Below are positions 35,465-44,622 of a stretch of 64,000 nucleotides of DNA, one piece after another; positions within the stretch are counted from its first letter, which is position 1; each line of letters opens with the position of its first letter. A program made the position numbers and the translations under genes. The notes under the pieces are model-generated. The model was given only the letters and a program-made list of their open reading frames with translations, did not search any database and was not told the origin of the DNA. This stretch comes from Pseudomonadota bacterium (GTDB taxonomy: Bacteria > Pseudomonadota > Alphaproteobacteria > Rhizobiales > Beijerinckiaceae): NCBI GenBank assembly GCA_021804825.1, contig JAJZGX010000001.1, forward strand, positions 1 through 64,000. The letters run 5' to 3'.

Positions 35465-36250
35465 ATGTCACTGAAAAACCGCGTCGCCCTCGTTACCGGC
35501 TCAACCTCTGGCATTGGTCTTTGCATCGCGCGGGCGTTCGCCGCGGATGGAGCGCATATCATGATCAACGGTCTAGGCGACCCGGTGGCGATTGAAACCG
35601 AACGTGCCAAGATCGAGAGCGATTTCGGCGTCAAATGCCTCTATTCCAGCGCCGATATGACCAAACCCGATCAGATTGTCGGCATGGTCAAAGATTGCGA
35701 GGCCAAGCTCGGGGCCTTGGATGTGCTGGTGAACAATGCCGGCATCCAGCATGTCGACCCGATCGAGAATTTTCCGCCCGCGAGCTGGGATGCGATCATT
35801 GCCATCAATCTTTCCGCCGCATTTCATGCCATCCGCACTGCCGTCCCCGGCATGAAGGCGCGCAAATGGGGCCGCATCATCAATACCGCATCGGCCCATT
35901 CCAAGGTCGCTTCGCCGTTCAAATCGGCCTATGTTACCGCCAAGCACGGCCTCAACGGCCTGACCAAGACCGTTGCGCTGGAAGTTGCAACTGATGGCAT
36001 CACCGCCAATTGCATTTCTCCCGGCTATGTCTGGACGCCGCTGGTGGAAAAGCAGATCCCCGATACGATGAAAGCCCGCAACATGACCAAAGAGCAGGTC
36101 ATGCATGACGTGCTGCTGGCGGCGCAGCCCACCAAGGAATTTGTGACGGTTGATCAGGTTGCGGCGCTCGCGCTGTTTCTGACCTCGGATGCAGCTTGCA
36201 ACATCACGGGCGCCAACCTGTCGATCGACGGAGGATGGACGGCAGAATGA
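35465..36250 (+). CDS. bdhA: D-3-hydroxybutyrate dehydrogenase
   Basis: 261 residues, the usual length. It has TGSTSGIGLCIARAFA, VNNAGIQHVDPIENFP, the Ser in INTASAHSKVASPFKSAY with Tyr/Lys in YVTAKHGLNGLTK, and the substrate-lid and end motifs VEKQIPDTMKARNMTKEQV and LSIDGGWTAE. These are specific for BdhA. It oxidises 3-hydroxybutyrate to acetoacetate with NAD in the breakdown of PHB. AAGGA precedes the ATG. A PhaR-type operator lies upstream, and a patatin gene follows after 10 bases. Confidence 0.95.
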   Translation: MSLKNRVALVTGSTSGIGLCIARAFAADGAHIMINGLGDPVAIETERAKIESDFGVKCLYSSADMTKPDQIVGMVKDCEAKLGALDVLVNNAGIQHVDPIENFPPASWDAIIAINLSAAFHAIRTAVPGMKARKWGRIINTASAHSKVASPFKSAYVTAKHGLNGLTKTVALEVATDGITANCISPGYVWTPLVEKQIPDTMKARNMTKEQVMHDVLLAAQPTKEFVTVDQVAALALFLTSDAACNITGANLSIDGGWTAE

Positions 36251-36260
36251 GGTGCCGGCC

Positions 36261-37364
36261 ATGACCTCGACAAAAGAAAATGCCATCGACTGGAATGGCG
36301 AGAAGAAAATCTCGCTGGCCCTGCAGGGTGGCGGCGCGCATGGCGCGTTCACCTGGGGCGTGCTCGACGCCATTCTCGAAGATACGCGCCTTGATATCGA
36401 AGCGATTTCAGGTTGCAGCGCCGGTGCCATGAACGCTGTGGTGCTGGCGGAAGGCTATCTCGAAAATGGCCGCAAGGGCGCGCGCGAAAAGCTGTATCAC
36501 TTCTGGCACTCGATCAGCGACGACGGCACGGTCAATGGCAGCCTGCGCGAGGTGTTCGAGCAGGTGTTTTCGGGCGCCTCCTATGAGGACAGCCCGCTTT
36601 ACCTGTTCGCTGATCTGCTGACCCATTACGCCAGCCCCTATCAGTTCAACCCGCTCGACATCAATCCGCTGCGCGATCATCTGGTCAAGATGATTGATTT
36701 CAAGAAGGTGCGCGCCTGCTCGCACATGAAACTGTTCATTTCCGCCACCAATGTCGAGACCGGCAAGATCGCGATTTTTAAGGGCGAGGACATGACGGTG
36801 CATCATCTCCTGGCCTCCGCTTGCTTGCCTTATTTGTTTCAGGCGGTGGTGATTGACGGTGTGCCCTATTGGGATGGCGGCTATATGGGCAATCCCGCCT
36901 TGTATCCGCTGTTTTATCAGGCGAGTTCGCAAGACATCCTGCTGGTGCAGGTCAACCCGGTCGAGCGCGACGGCGTGCCCAAAACGGCGCGTGACATTCA
37001 AGACCGCATCAACGAAATCACGTTCAATGGCGCTTTGCTGCGTGAGTTCCGGGCGATCGAATTTGTCAACCGGCTGATCAACGAAGGCAAACTGGCCGAG
37101 GACGAATACCGGCGCTCCTATGTGCACCGCATCGATGGCGGCAAGGCGCTCGGGAAATATTCCGCCGCCACCAAGCTCAACAGCGCCTGGCCGTTTTTGC
37201 AGGAATTGCGAGACCTTGGCCGCGACGCCGCGAAAGCGTTTCTGGCCGCTCATTATGCCGACCTCGGCCAGCGCGGCACTCTCGACTTGCGTGATGCGTT
37301 TTCAGGCGGCATCATGAAACGCACCGTCCCTGCCCTGCCAAACAAGGCCAAAAAGCGCGCCTGA
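36261..37364 (+). CDS. Patatin-like phospholipase (DUF3734 type)
   Basis: 367 residues from the ATG at 36261 (GAGGT upstream). It has the oxyanion motif [15 protein letters not shown], nucleophile Ser53 in [10 protein letters not shown] and catalytic Asp205 in [10 protein letters not shown], that is, the patatin Ser-Asp dyad. The C-terminal third ([20 protein letters not shown]) is of the DUF3734 kind. It hydrolyses acyl esters; patatin-fold proteins next to bdhA are frequent in Hyphomicrobiales, and the fold is also used by some PHB-granule hydrolases, so a role at the granule is possible. No signal peptide, so cytoplasmic. Confidence 0.92.
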   Translation: MTSTKENAIDWNGEKKISLALQGGGAHGAFTWGVLDAILEDTRLDIEAISGCSAGAMNAVVLAEGYLENGRKGAREKLYHFWHSISDDGTVNGSLREVFEQVFSGASYEDSPLYLFADLLTHYASPYQFNPLDINPLRDHLVKMIDFKKVRACSHMKLFISATNVETGKIAIFKGEDMTVHHLLASACLPYLFQAVVIDGVPYWDGGYMGNPALYPLFYQASSQDILLVQVNPVERDGVPKTARDIQDRINEITFNGALLREFRAIEFVNRLINEGKLAEDEYRRSYVHRIDGGKALGKYSAATKLNSAWPFLQELRDLGRDAAKAFLAAHYADLGQRGTLDLRDAFSGGIMKRTVPALPNKAKKRA

Positions 37365-37387
37365 GCTTTGCAACTTCGAGACCTAAC

Positions 37388-38797
37388 ATGACTTATGATG
37401 CCATTATCATCGGCACTGGCCCTGGGGGCTATGTCTGTGCCATTCGCGCTGCGCAATTGGGTCTGAAGATTGCCGTAGTGGAAAAGCGGGCCACGCATGG
37501 CGGCACCTGCCTCAATGTCGGGTGCATCCCCTCGAAAGCCCTGCTGCATGCCTCGGACATGTTTCATGAGGTAGAGCATAATCTGGCAGCCATGGGCATT
37601 GTCGCGAGCCCCAAGCTCGACCTGCCCGCGATGATGCGACACAAGCAGGAGACTGTGGATGCCAATGTCAATGGCGTCGGCTTCCTGCTGAAGAAAAACA
37701 AGATCGATGCCTTCCATGGCAGTGCCACGCTGAAAGGCGCTGGGCGGGTCGAAGTCAAAGCGGCCGACGGCGCGGTGACGGCCCTTGAAGGCAAGGCCAT
37801 CATCATCGCGACAGGCTCGGATGTCGCCCCCTTGCGCGATGCGACGGGTGCCGTGATTGCCATTGACGAAACGACGATACTTTCCTCCACCGGGGCGCTG
37901 ACGCTTGAAAAAGTGCCTGAGCACCTGGTTGTGGTGGGCGCCGGGGTGATCGGGCTGGAATTGGGCTCGGTCTGGGGTCGGCTTGGCGCCAAGGTCACGG
38001 TGATTGAATATCTTGATCGCATCCTGCCGGGCATGGATGGCGAAGTGGCGCGTCAGTTCCAGCGCATGCTCGAAAAGCAGGGCATGACCTTCCGGCTCGC
38101 TCAAAAAGTGACGGCCGTGCGGCGCAAGGGCAAAGGCGTCGAAGTCACCGCCGAGCCGGTGGCAGGCGGCGCGTCTGAAGCCATTGATGCGGACAAGGTG
38201 CTGATCGCCACGGGACGTGTCGCCTATACCGAGGGCCTCGGGCTTGAAGCGCTGGGCGTCACGCTGGAGCGCGGGCGCATTGTCATTGATGATCGCTTTG
38301 CCACCAATGTGCCGGGCATCTATGCCCTTGGCGATGTCGTGCGCGGGCCAATGCTGGCTCACAAGGCCGAGGATGAAGGCGTCGCGCTGGCGGAAATGCT
38401 GGTGGGTCAACACGGACATGTCAATTACGGCGTCATTCCCGGTGTCGTCTATACCATGCCGGAAGTTGCCAGTGTCGGGCAGACCGAGGAAGACTTGAAG
38501 GCCGCGAAGATTGATTATCGCATTGGAAGATTTCCTTTTACGGCCAATGGCCGGGCGCGTGCCATGCGCCATACCGAGGGTTTTGTGAAAGTGCTCGCGG
38601 ATGCGACCACAGACAGGGTGCTTGGCGTGCATATCATCGGCTTTGGCGCTGGCGACATGATCCATGAGGCCGCTGTGCTGATGGAGTTCGGCGGTTCTGC
38701 GGAAGATCTCGCGCGCACATGCCATGCCCATCCCACCATGTCCGAAGCCGTCAAGGAAGCGGCCATGGCGGTGGATAAGCGCGCCATTCACACGTGA
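37388..38797 (+). CDS. lpdA: Dihydrolipoyl dehydrogenase (E3)
   Basis: 469 residues. The FAD motif is [19 protein letters not shown]; the redox-active disulfide is Cys41/Cys46 in [19 protein letters not shown]; the NAD motif is [15 protein letters not shown]; the catalytic His-Glu is in [13 protein letters not shown]. It reoxidises the lipoyl groups of 2-oxoacid dehydrogenase complexes and glycine cleavage. Here it is not next to sucAB but follows the patatin gene after 23 bases and precedes an S4 protein after 3 bases. Confidence 0.96.
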   Translation: MTYDAIIIGTGPGGYVCAIRAAQLGLKIAVVEKRATHGGTCLNVGCIPSKALLHASDMFHEVEHNLAAMGIVASPKLDLPAMMRHKQETVDANVNGVGFLLKKNKIDAFHGSATLKGAGRVEVKAADGAVTALEGKAIIIATGSDVAPLRDATGAVIAIDETTILSSTGALTLEKVPEHLVVVGAGVIGLELGSVWGRLGAKVTVIEYLDRILPGMDGEVARQFQRMLEKQGMTFRLAQKVTAVRRKGKGVEVTAEPVAGGASEAIDADKVLIATGRVAYTEGLGLEALGVTLERGRIVIDDRFATNVPGIYALGDVVRGPMLAHKAEDEGVALAEMLVGQHGHVNYGVIPGVVYTMPEVASVGQTEEDLKAAKIDYRIGRFPFTANGRARAMRHTEGFVKVLADATTDRVLGVHIIGFGAGDMIHEAAVLMEFGGSAEDLARTCHAHPTMSEAVKEAAMAVDKRAIHT

Positions 38798-38800
38798 GCC

Positions 38801-39073
38801 ATGGCAAGCCAGCGCCTCGACAAATGGCTTTGGTTTGCACGAATCCTCAAATCACGCACGCTTGCGGCCGCTCTGGTGAGCGCGGGGCATGTGCGGGTCA
38901 ACGGCCACAGGACTGATCAGCCAGCCAGGCAGATCAGTCCCGGGGATGTTCTCACCATCGCGCTGGAACGCCAGGTGCTGGTCCTCAAAGTGCGCGATGG
39001 CGGCACAAGGCGCGGGCCTTTTATCGAAGCGCGGCAGCTTTATGATGATCTCTCCTTGTCGGAGGAGCCCTAG
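38801..39073 (+). CDS. S4-domain RNA-binding protein (Hsp15-like)
   Basis: 90 residues. The S4 fold is clear in QRLDKWLWFARILKSRTLAA, VSAGHVRVNGHRTDQPARQI and SPGDVLTIAL. Hsp15 (HslR) family proteins bind free 50S subunits carrying stalled nascent chains after heat stress. It starts 3 bases after lpdA and is surely cotranscribed with it. The family call is firm; heat regulation cannot be seen. Confidence 0.9.
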   Translation: MASQRLDKWLWFARILKSRTLAAALVSAGHVRVNGHRTDQPARQISPGDVLTIALERQVLVLKVRDGGTRRGPFIEARQLYDDLSLSEEP

Positions 39074-39222
39074 CCGGATGGCCGCTTGCCGCTAAATCAA
39101 GCTTCAGGCTCGAAATCCCGATTGCATGGGCGTGGGCATGATCATTATGCTATCTCCTACCCTATCGAAGGCGAGGAAGCAGTCGCTGTTTTCCCGTTCG
39201 AGACTCGACCGAGGCCATTCAC

Positions 39223-40749
39223 ATGTCAATGACACCCCTGCGCGCCAACACGCTGATCGAACTCATCGCGGCGGGCGCTGACGCGGCACCGGCACTGTTT
39301 GCCCCCGGCACTCCAGCCCTGAATTACGGCAGCTTGCGCGGCTTGGTGGCGCGCACGAGGGCATCGCTGAACGGCCATGGCATCGGCCGCAACGACCGGG
39401 TCGCGATCGTGCTGCCGAATGGCCCTGAAATGGCAACTGCCTTCATAGCGATGGCATCGTCGGCCACAGCGGCACCGCTGAACCCTTCCTACCGGAGCGA
39501 CGAATTCAAATTCTATTTCGAAGATTTGCGCGCCAAGGCGCTGGTGGTGGAAGCTGGCAGCACGTCGCCTGCCCTCGAGGTTGCGCGTGAGCTTGGCATC
39601 CGGGTGCTGACCTTGCAGCCGGAACCGGCGCAGGGCGCGGGAAGTTTCGCGCTTGTCGGCGATGGCCATGGGCCTTGTGTGGCGGGGCCGGCGGCGCCTG
39701 ATGATATTGCGCTGATCCTGCATACGTCCGGCACGACATCGCGGCCAAAGATCGTGCCGCTGACCCAGCGCAACGTCAGCGTATCGGCGGGCAACATTGC
39801 CGAGGCTTTGGCCTTCACCGCCACTGATTGCGGCCTCAACATCATGCCGCTGTTTCACATTCACGGTTTGATGGCGGGTGTGCTGGCACCGCTTTCGGCG
39901 GGGTCTAAGGTTTTCTGCACGCCGGGCTTCAACGCGCTGCGGTTTTTTGCCTGGATGGATGAGGCCAAACCCACCTGGTTTACGGCGGTGCCAACCATGC
40001 ATCAGGCCATCCTTTCGCGCGCTGCAGGCAATCGCGACATCATCAAGCAGCACCCCTTGCGCTTCATGCGTTCATCATCGTCCTCGATGCCGCCACAGGT
40101 GATTGCGGAAATGGAGCAAACTTTTGGTGCGCCGCTGATAGAGGCCTATGGCATGACTGAAGCCGCCCATCAGATGGCCTCGAACCCGCTGCGCGGCAAG
40201 CGCATTCCCGGATCTGTCGGTCTGGCGGCAGGGCCGCAGGTGGCGTTGATGAATGAGGCCGGCCTGCTGCTGAAACCCGGTGAAACTGGCGAAATCGTCA
40301 TTCGCGGCGCGAATGTCACCTCGGGTTATGAGGCCAATCCGCAGGCCAATGCCAGCGCTTTCACCAATGGCTGGTTTCGCACGGGTGACCAGGGCACAAT
40401 CGACGACGAGGGTTATATCAGCCTGACCGGTCGTCTGAAGGAAATCATCAATCGGGGTGGCGAGAAAATCTCGCCGCGCGAAGTCGATGAAGTGTTGATG
40501 GATCATCCTAGCGTGCGTCAGGCGGTGGTGTTTGGCGTCAAGCACGACAAACTCGGCGAGGACGTCGCCGTCGTCATCGTGCTGCGCGAGGGCACGAGCG
40601 CCACTGAAACGGACATTCGGCAGTTTGTCAGTGCCCGGCTCGCGCCCTACAAAGTGCCGCGCAAGGTGCTGTTCATGGAACAGATTCCGCTGGGCGCCAC
40701 GGGCAAATTGCAGCGCATTGGCCTCGCCGCCAAACTCGGTTTGGAGTAG
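39223..40749 (+). CDS. Acyl-CoA synthetase, oxalyl-CoA synthetase (AAE3/Pcs60)-like
   Basis: 508 residues. AMP-binding motifs: P-loop LHTSGTTSRPKIVPLTQRN, A5 IEAYGMTEAAHQMASNPL, A7 GWFRTGDQG, A8 GRLKEIINRGGEKISPREV and the acyl-adenylating Lys in GATGKLQRIG. The surroundings PLFHIHGLMAGVLAPLSAGS and RSSSSSMPPQV resemble plant AAE3, yeast Pcs60 and bacterial oxalate-CoA ligases more than long-chain FadD. If so it activates oxalate for decarboxylation by Oxc; no oxc or frc gene is nearby, so the substrate stays open. Start ATG with GAGG at 8 bases. Confidence 0.85.
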   Translation: MSMTPLRANTLIELIAAGADAAPALFAPGTPALNYGSLRGLVARTRASLNGHGIGRNDRVAIVLPNGPEMATAFIAMASSATAAPLNPSYRSDEFKFYFEDLRAKALVVEAGSTSPALEVARELGIRVLTLQPEPAQGAGSFALVGDGHGPCVAGPAAPDDIALILHTSGTTSRPKIVPLTQRNVSVSAGNIAEALAFTATDCGLNIMPLFHIHGLMAGVLAPLSAGSKVFCTPGFNALRFFAWMDEAKPTWFTAVPTMHQAILSRAAGNRDIIKQHPLRFMRSSSSSMPPQVIAEMEQTFGAPLIEAYGMTEAAHQMASNPLRGKRIPGSVGLAAGPQVALMNEAGLLLKPGETGEIVIRGANVTSGYEANPQANASAFTNGWFRTGDQGTIDDEGYISLTGRLKEIINRGGEKISPREVDEVLMDHPSVRQAVVFGVKHDKLGEDVAVVIVLREGTSATETDIRQFVSARLAPYKVPRKVLFMEQIPLGATGKLQRIGLAAKLGLE

Positions 40750-40813
40750 GCGCGACGCCGAGCCTTGAGATCACGCGTCAATTTGCGCCTCACCACCCGT
40801 TTCCGCCTATGCC

Positions 40814-40842
40814 CTTCCCAAGGGGGCAAATATGTGTATAAG
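40814..40842 (+). promoter_or_regulatory. Possible promoter of rpsO
   Basis: TATAAG at 40837-40842 with TTCCCA 16 bases upstream (40815-40820) forms a weak sigma-70-type promoter about 140 bases before rpsO. It lies in the only sizeable gap upstream of rpsO-pnp. Confidence 0.3.
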
Positions 40843-40981
40843 CGGCGCATGGTGCAGTTGCGAAGAGCTTCTGCCCTGTTTTGCGCGCGACCTCTCTGGA
40901 CGACATCCCGGGCTGGCTTGAGAGCGCAGAGCCTGTCGGGTGGGTCATTTCCGCCCCTATCAACTTAAAGGATGACACGCG

Positions 40982-41251
40982 ATGTCGATTACCCCGGAGC
41001 GCAAGGCTGCGCTCATCAAGGATTATGCCACCAAGTCGGGCGACACCGGCTCGCCTGAAGTTCAGGTAGCGATTCTCACCACCCGCATTGCCAATTTGAC
41101 CGAACACTTCAAAACCCACGTCAAGGACAATCATTCCCGGCGCGGTCTGTTGAAGCTTGTGTCGCTGCGTCGGCAATTGCTCGACTATGTCAAGAAAAAC
41201 GACGAGGCCCGCTACAAGAGCCTCATCGAGCGTCTCGGCATCCGCCGCTGA
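40982..41251 (+). CDS. rpsO: 30S ribosomal protein S15
   Basis: 89 residues, full length. [56 protein letters not shown] and [10 protein letters not shown] are invariant S15 segments. It binds the 16S three-way junction and starts platform assembly. It is followed by pnp as usual, but truB, which commonly precedes it, is replaced by the acyl-CoA ligase gene. Confidence 0.98.
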   Translation: MSITPERKAALIKDYATKSGDTGSPEVQVAILTTRIANLTEHFKTHVKDNHSRRGLLKLVSLRRQLLDYVKKNDEARYKSLIERLGIRR

Positions 41252-41283
41252 TGCTTCGCCGCGCGCGTTGTGCGGCCCCTCAA

Positions 41284-41308
41284 GGGCGACAACATGGGGT
41301 TGTCGCCT
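41284..41308 (+). promoter_or_regulatory. pnp: Hairpin in the rpsO-pnp intergenic leader
   Basis: GGCGACAAC (41285-41293) and GTTGTCGCC (41299-41307) form a perfect 9-bp stem, extended by a G-U pair, with loop ATGGG. It lies between rpsO and pnp, the place where E. coli has the RNase III-cleaved hairpin through which PNPase controls its own mRNA. By position it is a good candidate for the same role. Confidence 0.55.
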
Positions 41309-41434
41309 GACCGTCCGCGAAGGAAACGACCAGGCCATGAGAGAATTGCCAGACGCTGACACGCCTTGCTGCCAGCCTCTTGTTATTCTCCTCATGGCTT
41401 TTGTCGTTTCGCATCATTGAAAGACCGAAAACTC

Positions 41435-43564
41435 ATGTTCCAGATTCATCGTGAAACGATTGAATGGGCGGGCCGCACGCTCACCCTCGAAACCGGGCGC
41501 ATTGCCCGCCAGGCTGACGCTGCCATTCTGGCTACCTATGGCGAAACCACCGTGCTCGCGACCGTCGTGTCGGCAAAGACCGCCAAGCCCGGTGTCGATT
41601 TCTTCCCCCTGACCGTCAATTATCAGGAAAAGGCCTTTGCGGCTGGACGCATTCCTGGCGGCTATTTCAAGCGCGAAGGTCGGCCCTCTGAAAAGGAAAC
41701 GCTGGTTTCGCGGCTGATCGATCGGCCGATCCGTCCGTTGTTCCCCGATGGTTACCGCCATGACACGCAGATCGTGATTACGGTGCTGAGCCATGATCTT
41801 GAAAACGATCCGGATATTCTGTCGATGGTGGCGACTTCCGCAGCCCTGACGCTTTCGGGTGTTCCGTTCATGGGGCCGGTGGGTGCGGCACGCGTCGGCA
41901 TGATCAACGGCGCGTTGAAGCTGAACCCGACGCTCGACGACATGAAAATGAGCTCGCTCGATCTGGTGATGGCTGGCACCGCCGATGCCGTGCTGATGGT
42001 GGAATCCGAAGCCAAGGAGCTTTCGGAAGCGACCATGCTGGAAGCAGTGATGACCGGGCATCGCGGGTTCCAACCCGTGCTCGATGCCATCATCCGGCTG
42101 GCTGAAAAAGCTGCCAAAGAGCCGCGCGATCTGGTGCTCGCCGACAAGAGCGACGTCGAAAAGGCCGTGCACGCCGTTGCCGAAGCCGATCTGCGCGAGG
42201 CCTACAAGATCACGGCCAAGCAGCAGCGCTACAGCGCTGTTGATGCCGTGAAGGCCAAGGTCAATGCCGCATTGTTTCCGGCCGATGGCGAAGCCAAATT
42301 CTCCAAAGAGGCCGTGGGCGAAGTTTTCCATGATCTGCAGGCCAAGGTCGTGCGCTGGAATGTGCTCGACACGGGCATCCGCATCGACGGGCGTGATGTG
42401 AAGACCGTGCGTCCGATCATTTCGGAAGTCGGCATTCTGCCGCGCGCCCATGGCTCGGCCCTGTTTACGCGCGGCGAAACTCAGGCGCTGGTGGTGGCAA
42501 CGCTCGGCACGGGCGAGGATGAGCAGTTCATTGATGCCCTCGATGGCACCTACAAGGAACGCTTCCTGCTGCACTACAACTTCCCTCCCTACAGCGTTGG
42601 CGAAACCGGCCGCATGGGGTCTCCGGGCCGCCGCGAAATCGGCCATGGCAAGCTCGCCTGGCGGGCGCTGCACCCGATGTTGCCGACGGCTGCGGAATTT
42701 CCCTACACGGTGCGTGTCGTCTCTGAGATCACCGAATCCAACGGCTCATCGTCGATGGCCACAGTGTGCGGCACGTCGCTGGCGCTGATGGACGCAGGCG
42801 TGCCGCTGAAGCGGCCCACCGCGGGCATTGCCATGGGGCTCATTCTGGAGGGCACCCGGTTTGCCGTGCTTTCCGATATTCTGGGTGACGAAGATCATCT
42901 CGGCGATATGGACTTCAAGGTTGCCGGCACAGAAGAGGGCATCACCTCGCTGCAGATGGATATCAAAATCGCCGGTATCACCGAGGAAATCATGAAGGTG
43001 GCTTTGGCGCAAGCCAAGGACGGTCGCCTGCATATTCTCGGCGAAATGGCGAAGGCGCTGACCGGCGCGCGGGCGGAACTCGGCGAGTTTGCACCGCGCA
43101 TTGAAACGCTGAAAATCCCGACCGACAAAATCCGCGAAGTGATTGGCACTGGCGGCAAGGTGATCCGCGAGATCGTCGAGAAAACCGGCGCCAAAATCAA
43201 CATCGAGGATGATGGCACCGTCAAGGTGGCGTCGAGCGATGGCAGCAAGATCAAGGCGGCGATCGCCTGGATCAAGTCGATTGCCTCGGACCCGGAAGTT
43301 GGCCAGATCTACGAAGGCACGGTCGTCAAGACCGTCGATTTCGGAGCTTTCGTCAATTTCTTTGGCGCACGCGATGGACTGGTGCATATTTCGCAACTCA
43401 CCAGCAGCCGCGTCAACAAGACCACCGACGTGGTCAAGGAAGGCGACAAGGTCAAGGTCAAGCTCGTCGGCTTTGATGATCGCGGCAAGGTGCGCCTGTC
43501 GATGCGCGCTGTTGATCAAGCGACCGGCGCTGACCTTGAAGGCAAGGAAGCTGTTGCCGAGTGA
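41435..43564 (+). CDS. pnp: Polyribonucleotide nucleotidyltransferase (PNPase)
   Basis: 709 residues from the ATG at 41435 ([20 protein letters not shown]). There are two RNase PH domains ([40 protein letters not shown]), a KH domain ([20 protein letters not shown]) and an S1 domain ([20 protein letters not shown]) in the normal order. It degrades RNA 3' to 5' by phosphorolysis, in the degradosome with RNase E. The hairpin upstream at 41284-41308 may allow autoregulation. The ribosome-binding site is weak. Confidence 0.98.
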   Translation: MFQIHRETIEWAGRTLTLETGRIARQADAAILATYGETTVLATVVSAKTAKPGVDFFPLTVNYQEKAFAAGRIPGGYFKREGRPSEKETLVSRLIDRPIRPLFPDGYRHDTQIVITVLSHDLENDPDILSMVATSAALTLSGVPFMGPVGAARVGMINGALKLNPTLDDMKMSSLDLVMAGTADAVLMVESEAKELSEATMLEAVMTGHRGFQPVLDAIIRLAEKAAKEPRDLVLADKSDVEKAVHAVAEADLREAYKITAKQQRYSAVDAVKAKVNAALFPADGEAKFSKEAVGEVFHDLQAKVVRWNVLDTGIRIDGRDVKTVRPIISEVGILPRAHGSALFTRGETQALVVATLGTGEDEQFIDALDGTYKERFLLHYNFPPYSVGETGRMGSPGRREIGHGKLAWRALHPMLPTAAEFPYTVRVVSEITESNGSSSMATVCGTSLALMDAGVPLKRPTAGIAMGLILEGTRFAVLSDILGDEDHLGDMDFKVAGTEEGITSLQMDIKIAGITEEIMKVALAQAKDGRLHILGEMAKALTGARAELGEFAPRIETLKIPTDKIREVIGTGGKVIREIVEKTGAKINIEDDGTVKVASSDGSKIKAAIAWIKSIASDPEVGQIYEGTVVKTVDFGAFVNFFGARDGLVHISQLTSSRVNKTTDVVKEGDKVKVKLVGFDDRGKVRLSMRAVDQATGADLEGKEAVAE

Positions 43565-43772
43565 AGCAGCTGATGCAACCGGGCGAGGCCGCACTTGCAG
43601 CTTTGCCCGGCGGCATTTTGAACGCCTGTTGCAAGGCAACCCGTGCTCACGCCCTGATGGCGCGAGCCGGGTCTTCCGCAGCGTTGACGCTTCAGCCAAA
43701 GCGGCGCGATCGAGCGCTGGTCGCCCGCTGCAAAAAACCACTGCGCCCGCAAATTCCCTGTGAAGGCCGATT

Positions 43773-44564
43773 ATGATCCGTTCCGCGTTAATGAATGTCA
43801 TGACTGCCGCCGCGCTCAAAGCCGGGCGTGGGCTGAAGCGTGATTTCGGCGAGGTCGAAAATCTGCAGGTCTCGTTGAAAGGCCCGGGGGATTTCGTCAG
43901 CCTGGCCGACAAGAAATGCGAAATCACCTTGCACGAGGAGCTTTCCAAGGCCCGCCCCGGCTATGGCTTCATCATGGAAGAGCGCGGCATCGTCGAGGGC
44001 CCGGACAAGAGCCACATCTGGCATATCGACCCGCTCGATGGCACGACGAATTTTCTGCACGGCCTGCCGATTTTCGCCATTTCCATTGCGCTGGAGCGCG
44101 ATGGCCATATTGTTGCGGGATTGATCTATAATCCTGCTACCGACGATATGTATGTCACAGAAAAGGGCCAAGGTGCTTTCCAGAACAACCGCCGTCTACG
44201 CGTTTCGGCGCGTCGTGACATGTCCGAAGCCTTGATCGGCTGCGGCGTGCCACATCTTGGCAAAGCCGTCGCGCATCCGCGTTTCAAGGCCGAATTGAGT
44301 GCCGTCATGGCAAGAGCCGTCAATGTGCGCCGCCTTGGCGCCGCTTCGCTCGATCTCGCCGATGTCGCTGCCGGACGCTATGAGGCCTATTGGGAGCGCG
44401 GCCTGCAAAGCTGGGATATGGCCGCCGGGATCTTGCTGGTGCGTGAAGCCGGTGGCTATGTTTCCGATGCCGACGGCGGCGATAATCCTTTGGCGGCCGG
44501 GACGATCTGCGCTGGCAATGAATATATCCATCGCCAGCTCCTCGGCCTGCTCGCTTCAGCCTGA
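43773..44564 (+). CDS. suhB: Inositol monophosphatase family protein (SuhB-like)
   Basis: 263 residues. Metal-binding motifs are MEERG, HIDPLDGTTNFLHGLPIFAI and SWDMAAGILLVREAGGYVSD, typical of IMPase. It hydrolyses inositol monophosphates or related sugar phosphates; SuhB in E. coli also aids rRNA antitermination. GAAGG precedes the ATG at 43773. It is separated from pnp by 208 bases with no further gene and is convergent with the dehydratase gene. Confidence 0.9.
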   Translation: MIRSALMNVMTAAALKAGRGLKRDFGEVENLQVSLKGPGDFVSLADKKCEITLHEELSKARPGYGFIMEERGIVEGPDKSHIWHIDPLDGTTNFLHGLPIFAISIALERDGHIVAGLIYNPATDDMYVTEKGQGAFQNNRRLRVSARRDMSEALIGCGVPHLGKAVAHPRFKAELSAVMARAVNVRRLGAASLDLADVAAGRYEAYWERGLQSWDMAAGILLVREAGGYVSDADGGDNPLAAGTICAGNEYIHRQLLGLLASA

Positions 44565-44596
44565 ACCTGCGCCCGCGCGACCAAAGCTGCGCATCA

Positions 44597-44612
44597 CCGG
44601 CCTTGCGGCCGG
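44597..44612. terminator. Hairpin between convergent genes
   Basis: CCGGCC-TTGC-GGCCGG is a perfect 6-bp GC stem placed between the converging ends of the inositol monophosphatase and dehydratase genes. Only a short T-rich tail (CCCTTGTT) follows on the plus strand. It could end transcripts from both sides. Confidence 0.45.
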
Positions 44613-44622
44613 CCCTTGTTGC

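Noticed and set aside
37253-38791. 512-codon minus-strand frame opposite lpdA
   Set aside because: lpdA has all catalytic motifs on the plus strand; the antisense product is His/Arg-rich without domains.
41414-43948. Two long minus-strand frames opposite pnp
   Set aside because: pnp is unmistakable on the plus strand; the frames are composition shadows.
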